A DNA stretch of 64,000 nucleotides from Pseudomonas ceruminis (GTDB lineage Bacteria > Pseudomonadota > Gammaproteobacteria > Pseudomonadales > Pseudomonadaceae), in contig NZ_BQHW01000004.1 in the NCBI RefSeq assembly GCF_021602025.1, positions 248,001 through 312,000 on the forward strand. Reading direction: 5' to 3'. Positions 37,826 through 47,691 of the stretch are shown piece after piece. Position 1 is the first letter of the stretch, and each line of letters begins with the position of its first letter. A program made the translations under genes and the position numbers. The notes under the pieces were generated by a model. The model was given only the letters and a program-made list of their open reading frames with translations. It searched no databases and was not told the DNA's origin.

Positions 37826-39027
37826 CGCAGCAGCTCCAGGCCTTGATCGAGCGCATCGAAGAAGCGCTGCAGGTCGTCGCTGTCGTTGTATAGGCCCAGC
37901 GACACGCGAATGGCACCGTCCAGGCCCAACCCCCTGAGCAGCGGCATGGCGCAGTGATGGCCGGCGCGTACGGCGATGCCCTGCTCGGTCAGCAGGTGCG
38001 CAATGTCGGCATTGTGTACGCCTTCAATGACAAAACTGGCCAAGGCGGTGTGCGGCGTGCCGAGCAGGCGCACACCCTCCCGGTCGGCCAGGCCACGCAG
38101 AAGATGCTGGTGCAGGCTGGTTTCATGGGCCTGAACGGCGTGGGCATCGAGCCCGCCCAGATAGTCCAGGCTCGCGCCTAGGCCGATGACGCCAGCGATG
38201 GGTGGTGTGCCCGCCTCGAAGCCCAGCGGTGCAGGGCGGAAGCTAGCACCCTGGTAGTCGGCCAGTTGCACCATCTCGCCGCCGAACTGCCAATGGCGCA
38301 GCAGCTCCAGGGCCTGCGGGCGGCCGTAGAGCACACCGACACCCTCGGGGCCATATAGCTTATGGCTGGAGAACACATAGAAGTCGCACCCCAGCTGCTG
38401 GACATCATGACGGCCATGCACCACGCCCTGGGCGCCATCGACCACGGTCAGGGCGCCTTGGGCATGGGCGTGGGCCAGCAGCGCGGCCAACGGTTGCCAG
38501 GTGCCGAGCACATTGGACAACTGGCTGACGGCAAGCAGCCGGGTACGCGGCCCGATCAGTTGCAGTGCCTGGTCCAGGTCGATGCGGCCATGCTCGTCCA
38601 GCGGCAGTACGACCAGGCGCAGGTTGCGGCGCCGCGCCAGTTGCTGCCAGGGCAGCAGGTTGGCGTGATGCTCCAGGGCGCTCACGGCGATTTCATCGCC
38701 TGCTTCGAACCGGTGTTCCAAACCGTAGGCCAGAAGATTCAGCGCGGAGGTCGCGCCGTGGGTGAAGATGATCTGGCGGGATTCGGCGGCATTGAGCCAG
38801 GCGGCAACCTTGTCGCGGCTGGCCTCGAACGCCTGGGTCGCCAGCGCGCCAGGCAGGTGTTGGGCACGGTGCACGTTGGCCGCGCCATGGCCGTAGTAAT
38901 GGCTCAGGGCATCGAGCAGGGCCTGGGGCTTCTGGGTCGTGGCGGCGCTGTCCAGGTAGGTCTGGTGCTGCCGTTGCAGGGCGGCGATGGCGGGGAAGTC
39001 GGCACGCCAGGGGGAGGGCTGGAACAT
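37822..39027 (-). CDS. csdA: Cysteine desulfurase CsdA
   Basis: A 401-residue class V aminotransferase-fold, PLP-dependent desulfurase that removes sulfur from cysteine as a persulfide. The PLP Lys is in FSSHKLYGPEG; the active-site Cys is in VRAGHHCAMPLL near the C-terminus, the short-loop SufS/CsdA type. The ATG at 39027 is used; ATG at 39033 is the alternative and neither has a clear ribosome site. Confidence 0.93.
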   Translation of the reverse strand: MFQPSPWRADFPAIAALQRQHQTYLDSAATTQKPQALLDALSHYYGHGAANVHRAQHLPGALATQAFEASRDKVAAWLNAAESRQIIFTHGATSALNLLAYGLEHRFEAGDEIAVSALEHHANLLPWQQLARRRNLRLVVLPLDEHGRIDLDQALQLIGPRTRLLAVSQLSNVLGTWQPLAALLAHAHAQGALTVVDGAQGVVHGRHDVQQLGCDFYVFSSHKLYGPEGVGVLYGRPQALELLRHWQFGGEMVQLADYQGASFRPAPLGFEAGTPPIAGVIGLGASLDYLGGLDAHAVQAHETSLHQHLLRGLADREGVRLLGTPHTALASFVIEGVHNADIAHLLTEQGIAVRAGHHCAMPLLRGLGLDGAIRVSLGLYNDSDDLQRFFDALDQGLELLR

Positions 39028-39050
39028 GATCACGGGGCCTGGAATGAAAA

Positions 39051-39080
39051 TCGGGTCTGGCGTGAGTACGCCAGACCCGA
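39051..39080 (-). terminator. Hairpin between csdA and dapD
   Basis: TCGGGTCTGGCG and CGCCAGACCCGA form a perfect 12-base stem with a six-base loop. On the minus strand it is followed by a T-rich ATTTTCATT, so it terminates dapD transcription before csdA. Confidence 0.85.
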
Positions 39081-39109
39081 TCTTAACACTTCGAACCCGT
39101 AGGGCGTTC

Positions 39110-40144
39110 TCAGTTGTGGGCGTGCAGCGCCTCGTTCAGCTCGATCGCCGATTTGTGCGTCTTGCACTCGACCGCACCGTTCAGCGAGTTGCGGCGGAAC
39201 AGCAGGTCGGTCTGGCCGGCCAGGTCGCGGGCCTTGACCACCTTGACCAACTCGTTGTTCTCATCGAGCAGGTTGACCTTGGTGCCAGCTGTAATGTACA
39301 GGCCGGCTTCGACGGTGTTGCGGTCGCCCAGCGGGATGCCGATACCAGCGTTGGCACCGATCAGGCAGCCTTCGCCGACCTTGATGACGATGTTGCCGCC
39401 ACCGGACAGGGTGCCCATGGTCGAGCAGCCGCCGCCCAGGTCCGAGCCCTTGCCGACGAAGACGCCCGCCGAAACGCGGCCTTCGATCATGCCTGGGCCT
39501 TCGGTGCCGGCGTTAAAGTTGACGAAGCCTTCGTGCATGATCGTGGTGCCTTCGCCGATGTAGGCGCCCAGGCGCACGCGGGCGGTATCGGCGATACGCA
39601 CGCCGGCCGGGACCACGTAGTCGGTCATCTTCGGGAACTTGTCCACCGAGAACACTTCCAGGAGCTCGCCTTTGAGGCGCGCTTCCAGTTGCAGCTCGGC
39701 CAGTTCGGCCAGGTCGATTGCGCCGTGGTTGGTCCAGGCGACGTTCGGCAGCAGCGGGAAGATGCCTGCCAGGCTCAGGCCGTGCGGCTTGACCAGGCGA
39801 TGCGACAGCAGGTGCAGCTTGAGGTAGGCCTCCGGGGTGGAGGTCAGGGCGATGTCTTCGGCCAGCAGGGTGGCGACCAGCGGCTTGTGGCTTTCGGCCA
39901 GGCGAGTCAGCAGGGCGGCCTGGGCGGCATCGACACCTTTGACGGCTTCAGCCAGCTGCGCGGCCTGGGCGTTGCTGAAGGCGATGGCCTGGTTGCCACC
40001 TTCATAACCGAGGATCGGCGCGACGGCGGCGACCAGCTCGGCGCTAGGCTTGAGCAGCGGTTGTGCGTAGAAGACTTCCAGCCAGGTGCCCTGGCGGTTC
40101 TGGGAGCCGACACCGAAGGCCAGGCTGAACAGGGTATTGGACAT
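39110..40144 (-). CDS. dapD: Tetrahydrodipicolinate N-succinyltransferase
   Basis: A 344-residue left-handed beta-helix acyltransferase of the DapD type found in Pseudomonas, longer than the E. coli form. The hexapeptide turns occur in VRLGAYIGEGTTIMHEGFVN and ISAGVFVG-like repeats up to GANAGIGIPLGDRNTVEAGL. It makes N-succinyl-2-amino-6-ketopimelate, feeding DapC and DapE, both encoded in this window. Confidence 0.95.
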   Translation of the reverse strand: MSNTLFSLAFGVGSQNRQGTWLEVFYAQPLLKPSAELVAAVAPILGYEGGNQAIAFSNAQAAQLAEAVKGVDAAQAALLTRLAESHKPLVATLLAEDIALTSTPEAYLKLHLLSHRLVKPHGLSLAGIFPLLPNVAWTNHGAIDLAELAELQLEARLKGELLEVFSVDKFPKMTDYVVPAGVRIADTARVRLGAYIGEGTTIMHEGFVNFNAGTEGPGMIEGRVSAGVFVGKGSDLGGGCSTMGTLSGGGNIVIKVGEGCLIGANAGIGIPLGDRNTVEAGLYITAGTKVNLLDENNELVKVVKARDLAGQTDLLFRRNSLNGAVECKTHKSAIELNEALHAHN

Positions 40145-40186
40145 GTGATTACCTCGTGCGAAATAGGGTAAGAAGCGTAAGCGGGC

Positions 40187-40534
40187 TCAGGCCAGGGCGG
40201 CGGCGTACAGGTCGGGCTTGAAGCCGACCAGTGTGCGTGTGCCGAGGTCGAGCACCGGGCGCTTGATCATCGACGGCTGGGCCAGCATCAGTTCGACGGC
40301 CTTGGCTTGATCGAGGCCGGCCTTGCTGGCGTCGTCGAGCTTGCGGAAGGTGGTGCCGGCACGGTTGAGGATGACTTCCCAGCCGTGTTCGTCGCACCAG
40401 CGGTTCAGGCTGTCACGGTCGATGCCTTGGGCCTTGTAGTCGTGGAATTCGTAGGCGACGGTGTGGTCTTCGAGCCAGGTGCGTGCCTTTTTCATGGTGT
40501 CGCAGGCTTTGATGCCGTAGAGCGTGTAGGTCAT
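40187..40534 (-). CDS. ArsC/Spx-like reductase family protein
   Basis: A 115-residue thioredoxin-fold protein. YGIKACDTMKKARTWL places a single active Cys like that of ArsC-family proteins of the YffB type; the RPVLDLG strand and VGFKPDLY end fit. YffB-like members bind glutathione and are not arsenate reductases. It lies 43 bases upstream of dapD on the same strand and is probably cotranscribed. The start at 40534 has no clear ribosome site; the frame continues upstream without function. Confidence 0.88.
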   Translation of the reverse strand: MTYTLYGIKACDTMKKARTWLEDHTVAYEFHDYKAQGIDRDSLNRWCDEHGWEVILNRAGTTFRKLDDASKAGLDQAKAVELMLAQPSMIKRPVLDLGTRTLVGFKPDLYAAALA

Positions 40535-40872
40535 CGTGTACATTGGGGCCACAGGTATCCCCAATCTCTCCATTTTCCGAAAGTCAGTCGCGGGATTATG
40601 CGGGATCGGTCCTTCGAGCGCCACGGGTGTGCAAGCCTTGAGACTCGCAGAGTGGCGCAGGCGCCATGCAGCCGCTTCGGGATTGCCAGCACCGATGAAA
40701 TCGCGTCATGCATCCGTCAGTCACAACCGTCAGTATCATCGTGTTACATATTCGCGGTTGTCCTGCGACTATCGTGCAGCGGCCCAGGATCGCCACTGGC
40801 CGCTAACATATTGTTTCAATGGCGATGTCTCGCCCCGCTGTAGTTCTTGGTTCACAAAGGAAGCTTTAACGG
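40535..40872. other. Gene-free divergent gap
   Basis: 338 bases between the ArsC-like gene and the antiporter. No tRNA, repeat or convincing promoter is seen; GGAAGC before the antiporter ATG is its ribosome site. As I recall, in P. putida KT2440 a prophage lies in this part of the chromosome, between the dapD/arsC-like genes and dapC; here nothing is inserted. Confidence 0.5.
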
Positions 40873-42519
40873 ATGCAGTCAGCCTACACCGTCCTTATTC
40901 TGCTCACGCTGGTCAGTGTGTCGAAGCTGGTCGGGCGGGTTATCCCGCTACCGCTGCCCTTGGTGCAGATCGCCGCCGGTGCGCTGCTGGCCTGGCCAAC
41001 CCTGGGGCTGCATGTTGCCCTTGACCCTGAGCTGTTCCTGTTTCTGTTCCTGCCGCCGCTGTTGTTTGCCGACGGCTGGCGCATCCCCAAGCGCGAACTG
41101 TGGCGCATCCGTGGTCCGGTGGTGGCCCTGGCCGTGGGGCTGGTGCTGTTCACCGTGGTCGGTGCCGGCTACTTCATCCACTGGTTGCTGCCCAGTATTG
41201 CGCTACCTGTGGCATTTGCCCTTGCGGCGGTGCTGTCGCCCACGGACGCCGTGGCCGTCTCGGCCATAACCCAGGACCGCCTGCCTACGCCGCTGATGCA
41301 CATGCTCCAGGGCGAGGCGCTGATGAACGATGCGTCGGGCCTAGTGACCTTCAAGTTCGCCCTGGCGGCTGCAATCACCGGTGTGTTTTCCCTGGCTGAT
41401 GCAAGTTTCAGTTTTGTGCTGGTCGCCCTGGGCGGCCTGGCGGTAGGTGTTGCCCTGAGTTGGCTGATCGGCCGCTTGCGCGCATGGATGATCGCCCGCG
41501 GCTGGGATGACCCGGCCACCCATGTGGTGTTCATGCTGTTGCTGCCGTTTGCCGCCTATGTGCTGGCAGAGCGCCTTGGGGTGTCGGGCATTCTCTCGGC
41601 GGTGGCAGCCGGCATGATGCAGAGCTGGCTCGACCTGCTGCCACGCCAGACCAGTACCCGCCTGCTCAACCGCAGTGTCTGGTCGTTGCTGGAGTTCGCT
41701 TTCAACGGTCTGATCTTCCTGCTGCTGGGCCTGCAGTTGCCGGACATCATCAAGGCTGTGGTCAGCCACGAAACGACCGTGTGGCCGACCCTGGCCTGGC
41801 GATGCCTGGATGTCCTGGCGATTTTCGGCGCGTTGATCCTGCTGCGGTTCATCTGGGTACAAAGCATCTGGCGGGCCATCGGTGTGGTGCGGCGTTGGCG
41901 CGGTAAGCCAGCACTCGTCCTGATGCCGACCGCACGCTCCTGCTGGCTGCTGACCCTGGGTGGCGTGCGGGGAGCGGTGACGTTGGCCGGTGTGATGTCG
42001 GTACCGCTCTTGATCGGTGCAGGCAAGGCCTTCCCCGAACGGGACTTGCTGATTTTCATTGCCGCCGGGGTCATCCTGCTGTCGCTCATCAGCGCGTGCA
42101 TCGCCTTGCCGATCCTGCTGCGCGGTATCACCAAAAGCCCTGACGAGCGGTTGCATCAAGAAGTCCTGGAGGCTTGGCGACGCACCGTCGAGGCGGCGAT
42201 TCATGCACTGGAAGCGGAAGAGGTGATTGACGCCAGCGCACCGCAAGATGCGGCTCAGGCGACCATGGCCACCGAGCTCAAGGCAAGGTTGATGGCCGAG
42301 TATCGCGATGAATTGAACAGTTACAACGACACGGCCGAGGCGCGGGCCCTGGCCGAGCAGATGGACTTGCTGGAGCGGCGTTTGCGCTTGCGGGCGCTGC
42401 GGGCACAGCGGTTGGAGCTGTACAACCTGCATCGCCAGCATCTGGTGGGCGATGAGGTCGTGCGGCAGGTGTTGGGGGAACTGGATATGAGTGAAGCGAA
42501 CCTGGGGGCCGTCAAGTAG
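40873..42519 (+). CDS. CPA1-family Na+/H+ antiporter
   Basis: A 548-residue inner-membrane antiporter with about 12 membrane helices over the first 400 residues. The ion-binding region is LSPTDAVAVSAITQDRLP, followed by LQGEALMNDASGLV, the CPA1 hallmark. A cytosolic, helical tail of about 130 residues (RRLRLRALRAQRLE, Glu/Arg-rich) is typical of the YjcE/NhaP-like bacterial branch. It exports Na+ (or K+) in exchange for protons. Confidence 0.92.
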   Translation: MQSAYTVLILLTLVSVSKLVGRVIPLPLPLVQIAAGALLAWPTLGLHVALDPELFLFLFLPPLLFADGWRIPKRELWRIRGPVVALAVGLVLFTVVGAGYFIHWLLPSIALPVAFALAAVLSPTDAVAVSAITQDRLPTPLMHMLQGEALMNDASGLVTFKFALAAAITGVFSLADASFSFVLVALGGLAVGVALSWLIGRLRAWMIARGWDDPATHVVFMLLLPFAAYVLAERLGVSGILSAVAAGMMQSWLDLLPRQTSTRLLNRSVWSLLEFAFNGLIFLLLGLQLPDIIKAVVSHETTVWPTLAWRCLDVLAIFGALILLRFIWVQSIWRAIGVVRRWRGKPALVLMPTARSCWLLTLGGVRGAVTLAGVMSVPLLIGAGKAFPERDLLIFIAAGVILLSLISACIALPILLRGITKSPDERLHQEVLEAWRRTVEAAIHALEAEEVIDASAPQDAAQATMATELKARLMAEYRDELNSYNDTAEARALAEQMDLLERRLRLRALRAQRLELYNLHRQHLVGDEVVRQVLGELDMSEANLGAVK

Positions 42520-42536
42520 AGCGGCGGGGTGGCGAT

Positions 42537-42574
42537 CGCCGGCAAGCCGGCGAATGGGCCGCAGAGCGGCCCTG
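42537..42574. terminator. Two hairpins between convergent antiporter and dapC
   Basis: CGCCGGC-AA-GCCGGCG at about 42538-42553, then GGGCCGC-AGA-GCGGCCC, fill the gap between the two stops and probably terminate both directions. Confidence 0.6.
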
Positions 42575-42579
42575 CTCAA

Positions 42580-43776
42580 TCAGCGGGTGCGCAGGAACGC
42601 ACGAATCCGCTCAGCCGCTTCGATGCATTCGGCCAGCGGTGCAACCAGTGCCATGCGCACCCGCCCAGCACCCGGATTCACCCCATCCACTTCACGTGAC
42701 AGGTACGACCCAGGTACCACGGTCACATGCTGCGCCTCGAACAGGTCGCGGGTGAACTCGGCATCACCGCCCGGCACCTTGGCCCACAGGTAGAAGCTAC
42801 CATCGGGGCGTTGCACGTCCATTACCGGCTGTAGAATATCCAGCACCGCATCGTACTTGGCGCGGTACTGGTCCCGGTTTTCACGTACATGCGCCTCATC
42901 CTGCCACGCGGCAATGCTCGCCAGCTGGGTCTGCACCGGCATGGCGCAACCGTGATAGGTGCGGTACAGCAAAAATGGCTTGATGATCTGCGCGTCACCC
43001 GCGACGAAGCCCGAGCGCAGGCCAGGCAGGTTGGAGCGTTTGGACAGGCTGTGGAACACCACGCAGCGCTTGAAGTCGCTGCGGCCCAGCTCAGCGCAGG
43101 CGCTGAGCAGGCCCGGCGGCGGTGCGTCTTCGTCGAAGTACAGCTCGCTGTAGCATTCGTCGGCGGCGATCACGAAGTCATGTTCGTCGGCCAGTGCAAT
43201 CAGCTTCTTCAGGGTCTCCATCGGCACCAGCGCGCCGGTAGGGTTGCCCGGCGAGCACAGGAACAGGATCTGGCAGCGCTTCCACACGTCGGCAGTCACT
43301 GCGTCGAAGTCCGGGTTGAAACCGTTGTTTTCCAGGCACGGCAGGTAATGCGGGGTGGCGCCGGCCAGAAGGGCCGCACCTTCATAGATCTGGTAGAACG
43401 GATTGGGGCTGACCACCAGGCCGTCGTCGGCACGGTTGACCACTGCCTGCGTGAAGGCGAACAGCGCTTCGCGGGTACCATTGACCGGCAGGATATGGCG
43501 CTCCGCATCCAGCCAACCAGCCGGTACGCCGAAACGACGCTCGCACCACTGACCAATGGCCTGACGCAAAGCGGGCAGGCCGAGGGTGCTGGGGTAGACC
43601 GCCAGCTTGTCTAGGTTGTCGGCCATGGCCTGGGCGACGAACGCCGGCGATTCGTGCTTCGGCTCACCGATCGACAGGGCGATGGCGCGCTTGTCCGCCG
43701 CAGGCTTCACGCTGCCCAGCAGGGCACGGAGTTTCTCGAACGGGTAAGGCTGAAGCTGGGTCAAGGCATGGTTCAT
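42580..43776 (-). CDS. dapC: Succinyldiaminopimelate transaminase
   Basis: A 398-residue fold-type I PLP aminotransferase. The PLP Lys is in HSLSKRSNLPGLRSGF; CSPGNPTGALVP and the C-terminal RVRMALVAPL are family features. It transaminates N-succinyl-2-amino-6-ketopimelate between DapD and DapE. It follows glnD and map on the same strand, in the order map-glnD-dapC. Confidence 0.93.
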   Translation of the reverse strand: MNHALTQLQPYPFEKLRALLGSVKPAADKRAIALSIGEPKHESPAFVAQAMADNLDKLAVYPSTLGLPALRQAIGQWCERRFGVPAGWLDAERHILPVNGTREALFAFTQAVVNRADDGLVVSPNPFYQIYEGAALLAGATPHYLPCLENNGFNPDFDAVTADVWKRCQILFLCSPGNPTGALVPMETLKKLIALADEHDFVIAADECYSELYFDEDAPPPGLLSACAELGRSDFKRCVVFHSLSKRSNLPGLRSGFVAGDAQIIKPFLLYRTYHGCAMPVQTQLASIAAWQDEAHVRENRDQYRAKYDAVLDILQPVMDVQRPDGSFYLWAKVPGGDAEFTRDLFEAQHVTVVPGSYLSREVDGVNPGAGRVRMALVAPLAECIEAAERIRAFLRTR

Positions 43777-43806
43777 CGGCGCAAGGTCTCGTCAATCGTC
43801 TAATCG

Positions 43807-46509
43807 TTAAAAGGTCACGCGGGTCGGGCTGGCGTCGCTGGTCTGGCCGGCCTGCAGTTGCTGCACGATGGCCTCCTGCAGGCGGCTGCACAGTTGCGGG
43901 TCGGACAACGGCTGGTTGTCGGCGTCAGTAATGAAGAACACGTCTTCCACGCGCTCGCCGAGGGTGGCGATCTTGGCATTCTGCAGCGACAGGTCGAACT
44001 CCAGGAAGATCCGCCCGATCCGTGCCAGCAGGCCAGGGCGGTCCGGCGCGGTGATCTCGAGGATGGTCACCGGACGCTGCGCATCGTTGAGAATGGTCAC
44101 CTGGGGGGGGAAGTTGAAGTGCTTGAGCTGGCGCGGCACCCGACGCTGGATGATGGTCGGGTAATCCTCGGGGTTGCGCAGCGCTTCGGTGAGACCGTCG
44201 CGGATCTGCTTGACCCGCTGCGGGTTGTCGCCGATCGAGCCGCCGTCGTTGTCCAGCACGATGTAGGTGTCGAGGGTGAACTGGCTGCTCGAAGTGATGA
44301 TGCGCGCATCGTGGATGTTCAAGTTCAGCTGCGACATGGCCGCCACGGTCACGGCGAAGAAGTCGTGCTGGTCGGGCGCGTAGATGAAGATCTGCGTACC
44401 CCCCTCGAATTCGCGCTGGGTGGTTTCCTTGATCAGTACCAGCGGCCCGCCATCGGCAGGTTGCTGCAGGATGGCGTCGCTGTGCCAGGCCACGTCGGCG
44501 GCGTTGTGCTTGAGGAAGTAATCGTCGCCCAGTTGCGACCAGAGTTGTTCCACGTCGTCCGGGTCGGTGCCTTCACGCACCAGGATATCCAGCGCGGCGC
44601 TCTGCGTCTGACGGATCTGCTCCTCGCGGTCCAGCGGGTTTTCCAGGCCCCGTCGCAAGGCGCGCTTGGTCTCGGTGTAGAGCTGGCGCAGCAGGCTGGC
44701 GCGCCACGAGTTCCACAGGCTGGGGTTGGTGGCGTTGATGTCGGCCACGGTCAGTACGTAGAGGTAGTCCAGGCGTGTCTCGTCGCCCACGTGCAGGGCG
44801 AAATCGTTGATCACCTGCGGGTCGGACAGGTCCTTGCGCTGGGCGGTGGTCGACATCACCAGGTGGTTCTGTACCAGCCAGACAATCAGCCGGCTGTCCC
44901 ACGCTGGCAGTTGGTGGCGTTCGCAGAACTTCTGGGCGTCCACCGCGCCGAGCTCGGAGTGGTCACCCTGTCGGCCTTTGCCGATGTCATGGTAAAGGCC
45001 CGCCAGGTAGATCAGCTCAGGCTTGGGCAGTCGGCCCATGAGCTTGCTGGCCAGCGGGAATTTCTCGGAAACCGGTGTGTACTGCAGTTTGCGCAGGTGC
45101 TTGATGAGGTTGAGGGTGTGCGCATCGACCGTATAGATGTGAAACAGGTCGTGCTGCATCTGCCCGACGATCAGGCCGAACTCCGGCAGGTAGCGACCGA
45201 GAATGCCGTAGCGGTTCATCCGCCGCAGGTTGCGGTGGATGCCGATTTCGCATTTGAACAGCTCGATGAACAGGCTGGTGTTGCGGATATCGTTGCGGAA
45301 GGTGTCGTCGATCAGGTGCCGGTGTTCGCGCAGCAGCCGCACCGTGTCGGCGCGCACGCCCTTGATCTCGGGGTGCTGGGCCATCAGCACGAAGATTTCC
45401 AGCATGGCGAACGGCGTGCGCTTGAATACGTTTGGTTTGACCGCCTCTATATAGCCGTCATGCAGGCGGAAGCGCGCGTTCAACGGCTGCGTGGTGCCGC
45501 TGTCATCGTCGGCGAGGATGACCTCCTCGAAGTGCTGAATGATCAGGTCACACAGCTGGCTGATGCTCATCACCACCCGGTAATACTGCTGCATGAACTG
45601 CTCGATGGCACGCTTGGGGTTTTCGTCGGTGTAGCCCAGCAGCGTGGCGATGCTGCGCTGGTGGTCGAACAGCAGGCGGTCCTCGGAGCGGCCTGCGAGC
45701 ATGTGCAGGGCGTAGCGGACCTTCCACAAAAAGTCCTGGGAGGAAGCCAGCAGTTCGTTTTCGCTTTCCAGCAGGAAGCCCTCGCCGGCCAGCGCGTGCA
45801 GGTTCAGGGTGCCGTACTGGCGCCGAGCCACCCAGAGCACCGTCTGGATGTCGCGCAGGCCGCCGGGCGAGCCTTTGACGTTGGGCTCAAGGTTGTATTC
45901 GGTGTCGTTGTACTTGTGATGGCGGGCCTTGAGTTCGGCCCGTTTGGCCAGGAAGAATTCCTTGCTGGGCCACATGTGCGCCGTGCTGGTGACCTCCAGC
46001 ATGCGCTGGCGCAGCTGTTCGGGGCCGGCGACGGTGCGGCTTTCCATGAGATTGGTGATGACCGTGAGGTCGGCGCTCGCCTGCTCGGCGCATTCGTCGA
46101 CTGTGCGCACGCTCTGGCCGACTTCCAGCCCGATGTCCCACAGTAAGGTCAGAAAACGCTCGATGGCCTCGCGGTACTGTTCGTGCTCAGCCGCACCGAG
46201 CAGGATCAGCAGGTCGATGTCCGAGTGCGGGTGCAGTTCGCCACGCCCGTAGCCACCGACGGCGACCAGGGCGATGCCGTTGGCGTCGCCCCAGTCGAAC
46301 TGGTTCCAGGCCTGCTGCAGGATATTGTCGACGAGCCACGCCCGGTCCTCGATCAGCCGGCGGATTTCGCAGCCGCCGCGAAAACGCTTGTCGAGCACCT
46401 CGCCGGCCTGGCGGATGGCTTTCTTGAAGGCGGCGATGGGGCTCGCCTTGAGGGCCAGTTCCGCCTGGAACTGGCCGCGATCGAACAGCTCGGGATCCAC
46501 CTGGGGCAT
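43807..46509 (-). CDS. glnD: PII uridylyltransferase / uridylyl-removing enzyme
   Basis: A 900-residue nitrogen sensor that uridylylates and deuridylylates PII (GlnB/GlnK) in response to glutamine. Domains: nucleotidyltransferase with [18 protein letters not shown] (about 100-120), an HD hydrolase domain with [17 protein letters not shown] (about 510), and two C-terminal ACT domains (about 710-790 and 820-890, the latter with [15 protein letters not shown]) that sense glutamine. The length matches the family. The ATG at 46509 is well placed, 40 bases after map. Confidence 0.96.
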   Translation of the reverse strand: MPQVDPELFDRGQFQAELALKASPIAAFKKAIRQAGEVLDKRFRGGCEIRRLIEDRAWLVDNILQQAWNQFDWGDANGIALVAVGGYGRGELHPHSDIDLLILLGAAEHEQYREAIERFLTLLWDIGLEVGQSVRTVDECAEQASADLTVITNLMESRTVAGPEQLRQRMLEVTSTAHMWPSKEFFLAKRAELKARHHKYNDTEYNLEPNVKGSPGGLRDIQTVLWVARRQYGTLNLHALAGEGFLLESENELLASSQDFLWKVRYALHMLAGRSEDRLLFDHQRSIATLLGYTDENPKRAIEQFMQQYYRVVMSISQLCDLIIQHFEEVILADDDSGTTQPLNARFRLHDGYIEAVKPNVFKRTPFAMLEIFVLMAQHPEIKGVRADTVRLLREHRHLIDDTFRNDIRNTSLFIELFKCEIGIHRNLRRMNRYGILGRYLPEFGLIVGQMQHDLFHIYTVDAHTLNLIKHLRKLQYTPVSEKFPLASKLMGRLPKPELIYLAGLYHDIGKGRQGDHSELGAVDAQKFCERHQLPAWDSRLIVWLVQNHLVMSTTAQRKDLSDPQVINDFALHVGDETRLDYLYVLTVADINATNPSLWNSWRASLLRQLYTETKRALRRGLENPLDREEQIRQTQSAALDILVREGTDPDDVEQLWSQLGDDYFLKHNAADVAWHSDAILQQPADGGPLVLIKETTQREFEGGTQIFIYAPDQHDFFAVTVAAMSQLNLNIHDARIITSSSQFTLDTYIVLDNDGGSIGDNPQRVKQIRDGLTEALRNPEDYPTIIQRRVPRQLKHFNFPPQVTILNDAQRPVTILEITAPDRPGLLARIGRIFLEFDLSLQNAKIATLGERVEDVFFITDADNQPLSDPQLCSRLQEAIVQQLQAGQTSDASPTRVTF

Positions 46510-46549
46510 CGCGTCGCGTTCCTGTCGTTGAGGTTGCCTTGGGGCGAAA

Positions 46550-47332
46550 TCAGGCCGAGGTGCGCGGGATGGTATCGTCCTTGCGCAGGGTGAAGATCTC
46601 GTAACCGGTAGCCGTCACCACCAGGGTGTGCTCCCACTGGGCCGAGAGCTTGCGGTCCTTGGTAATGGCGGTCCAGCCGTCGCCCAGTACCTTGGTATCG
46701 GCCTTGCCCTGGTTGATCATCGGCTCGATGGTGAAGGTCATGCCTTCTTTCAGTTCCATGCCGGTGCCGGCGCGGCCATAGTGGAGGATCTGCGGCTCTT
46801 CGTGGAATACCTTGCCGATGCCATGGCCGCAGAACTCGCGTACCACCGAGAAGCCGTTCTTTTCAGCGTGCTTCTGGATCACTTCACCGATGTCGCCCAG
46901 GCGGCAACCCGGCTTGACCAGCTCGATGGCCTTGTACATGCATTCCTGGGTAACCTTGGACAGGCGCTCAGCCCATACCGGCACGGTACCGACGTGGAAC
47001 ATGCGGCTGGTATCGCCGTGGTAGCCGTCCTTGATCACGGTGACGTCGATGTTGAGCGTGTCACCGTCCTTGAGTGGCTTGTCGTTGGGGATGCCGTGGC
47101 AGACCACATGGTTGATCGAGGTGCAGATCGACTTCGGGTAGCCTTTGTAGTTGAGCGGCGCCGGAATGGCCTGTTGCACGTTGACGATGTAGTCATGGCA
47201 CAGGCGGTCGAGCGCTTCGGTGGTGACACCGGGCTTGACGTGTTCTTTGATCATTTCCAGCACTTCGGCGGCCAGGCGGCCGGCGATGCGCATCTTCTCG
47301 ATGTCTTCTGCGGTCTTGATGGTGACGGTCAT
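46550..47332 (-). CDS. map: Methionine aminopeptidase, type I
   Basis: A 260-residue metalloprotease that removes the initiator Met. The five metal ligands lie in [19 protein letters not shown] (two Asp), [12 protein letters not shown] (His), TFTIEPMIN (Glu) and the later WEHTLVVT (Glu); the early CHGIPN has the catalytic His. Divergent from rpsB across a 359-base gap, an arrangement conserved in gammaproteobacteria. Confidence 0.97.
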   Translation of the reverse strand: MTVTIKTAEDIEKMRIAGRLAAEVLEMIKEHVKPGVTTEALDRLCHDYIVNVQQAIPAPLNYKGYPKSICTSINHVVCHGIPNDKPLKDGDTLNIDVTVIKDGYHGDTSRMFHVGTVPVWAERLSKVTQECMYKAIELVKPGCRLGDIGEVIQKHAEKNGFSVVREFCGHGIGKVFHEEPQILHYGRAGTGMELKEGMTFTIEPMINQGKADTKVLGDGWTAITKDRKLSAQWEHTLVVTATGYEIFTLRKDDTIPRTSA

Positions 47333-47530
47333 TACAGGCTCTCTACGGCGCGGTATACCGCGCGAACAAACGGGAAAGGCCGGATTCTAGCAGAGCAGGG
47401 CGGCAGTCTGTCGGGATAAAGGCGGCCATACTGCTGTCTACAGGGGGCATTCTGGCCTGTTTGGCGGGGTGCTGCAAAAGCCGCTGACGGACGTGATGTT
47501 TGCTGGGTTCCGTTCGTTCTCGGGTTGTGG

Positions 47531-47691
47531 TATAAAATGCGCCGCTTTCGGGGACGACCCCGTAAGCCCTAAACCCACACACGTGTCGACACGATGACCT
47601 GGGTGCCCCGTATTCTCGAACTTCGTGTTCAGGTGCGTGGGTTGGTCATTGGGATACGTGGAGGCCCAACCCGACTTATCAAGGAACTATC
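47531..47691 (+). promoter_or_regulatory. rpsB promoter and structured leader
   Basis: TATAAAAT at 47531-47538 is a strong -10; the -35 at about 47508 (TTCCGT) is weak. The leader of about 150 bases holds several hairpins, the last with arms GGGTTGG (47639-47645) and CCAACCC (47666-47672) just before AAGGA and the ATG. In gammaproteobacteria the rpsB leader is where S2 represses its own operon, so this is a likely autoregulatory RNA. The part from 47333 to 47530 shows no gene. Confidence 0.5.

Noticed and set aside
43858-46146. 762-codon plus-strand frame opposite glnD
   Set aside because: Antisense shadow; glnD has all expected domains on the minus strand.
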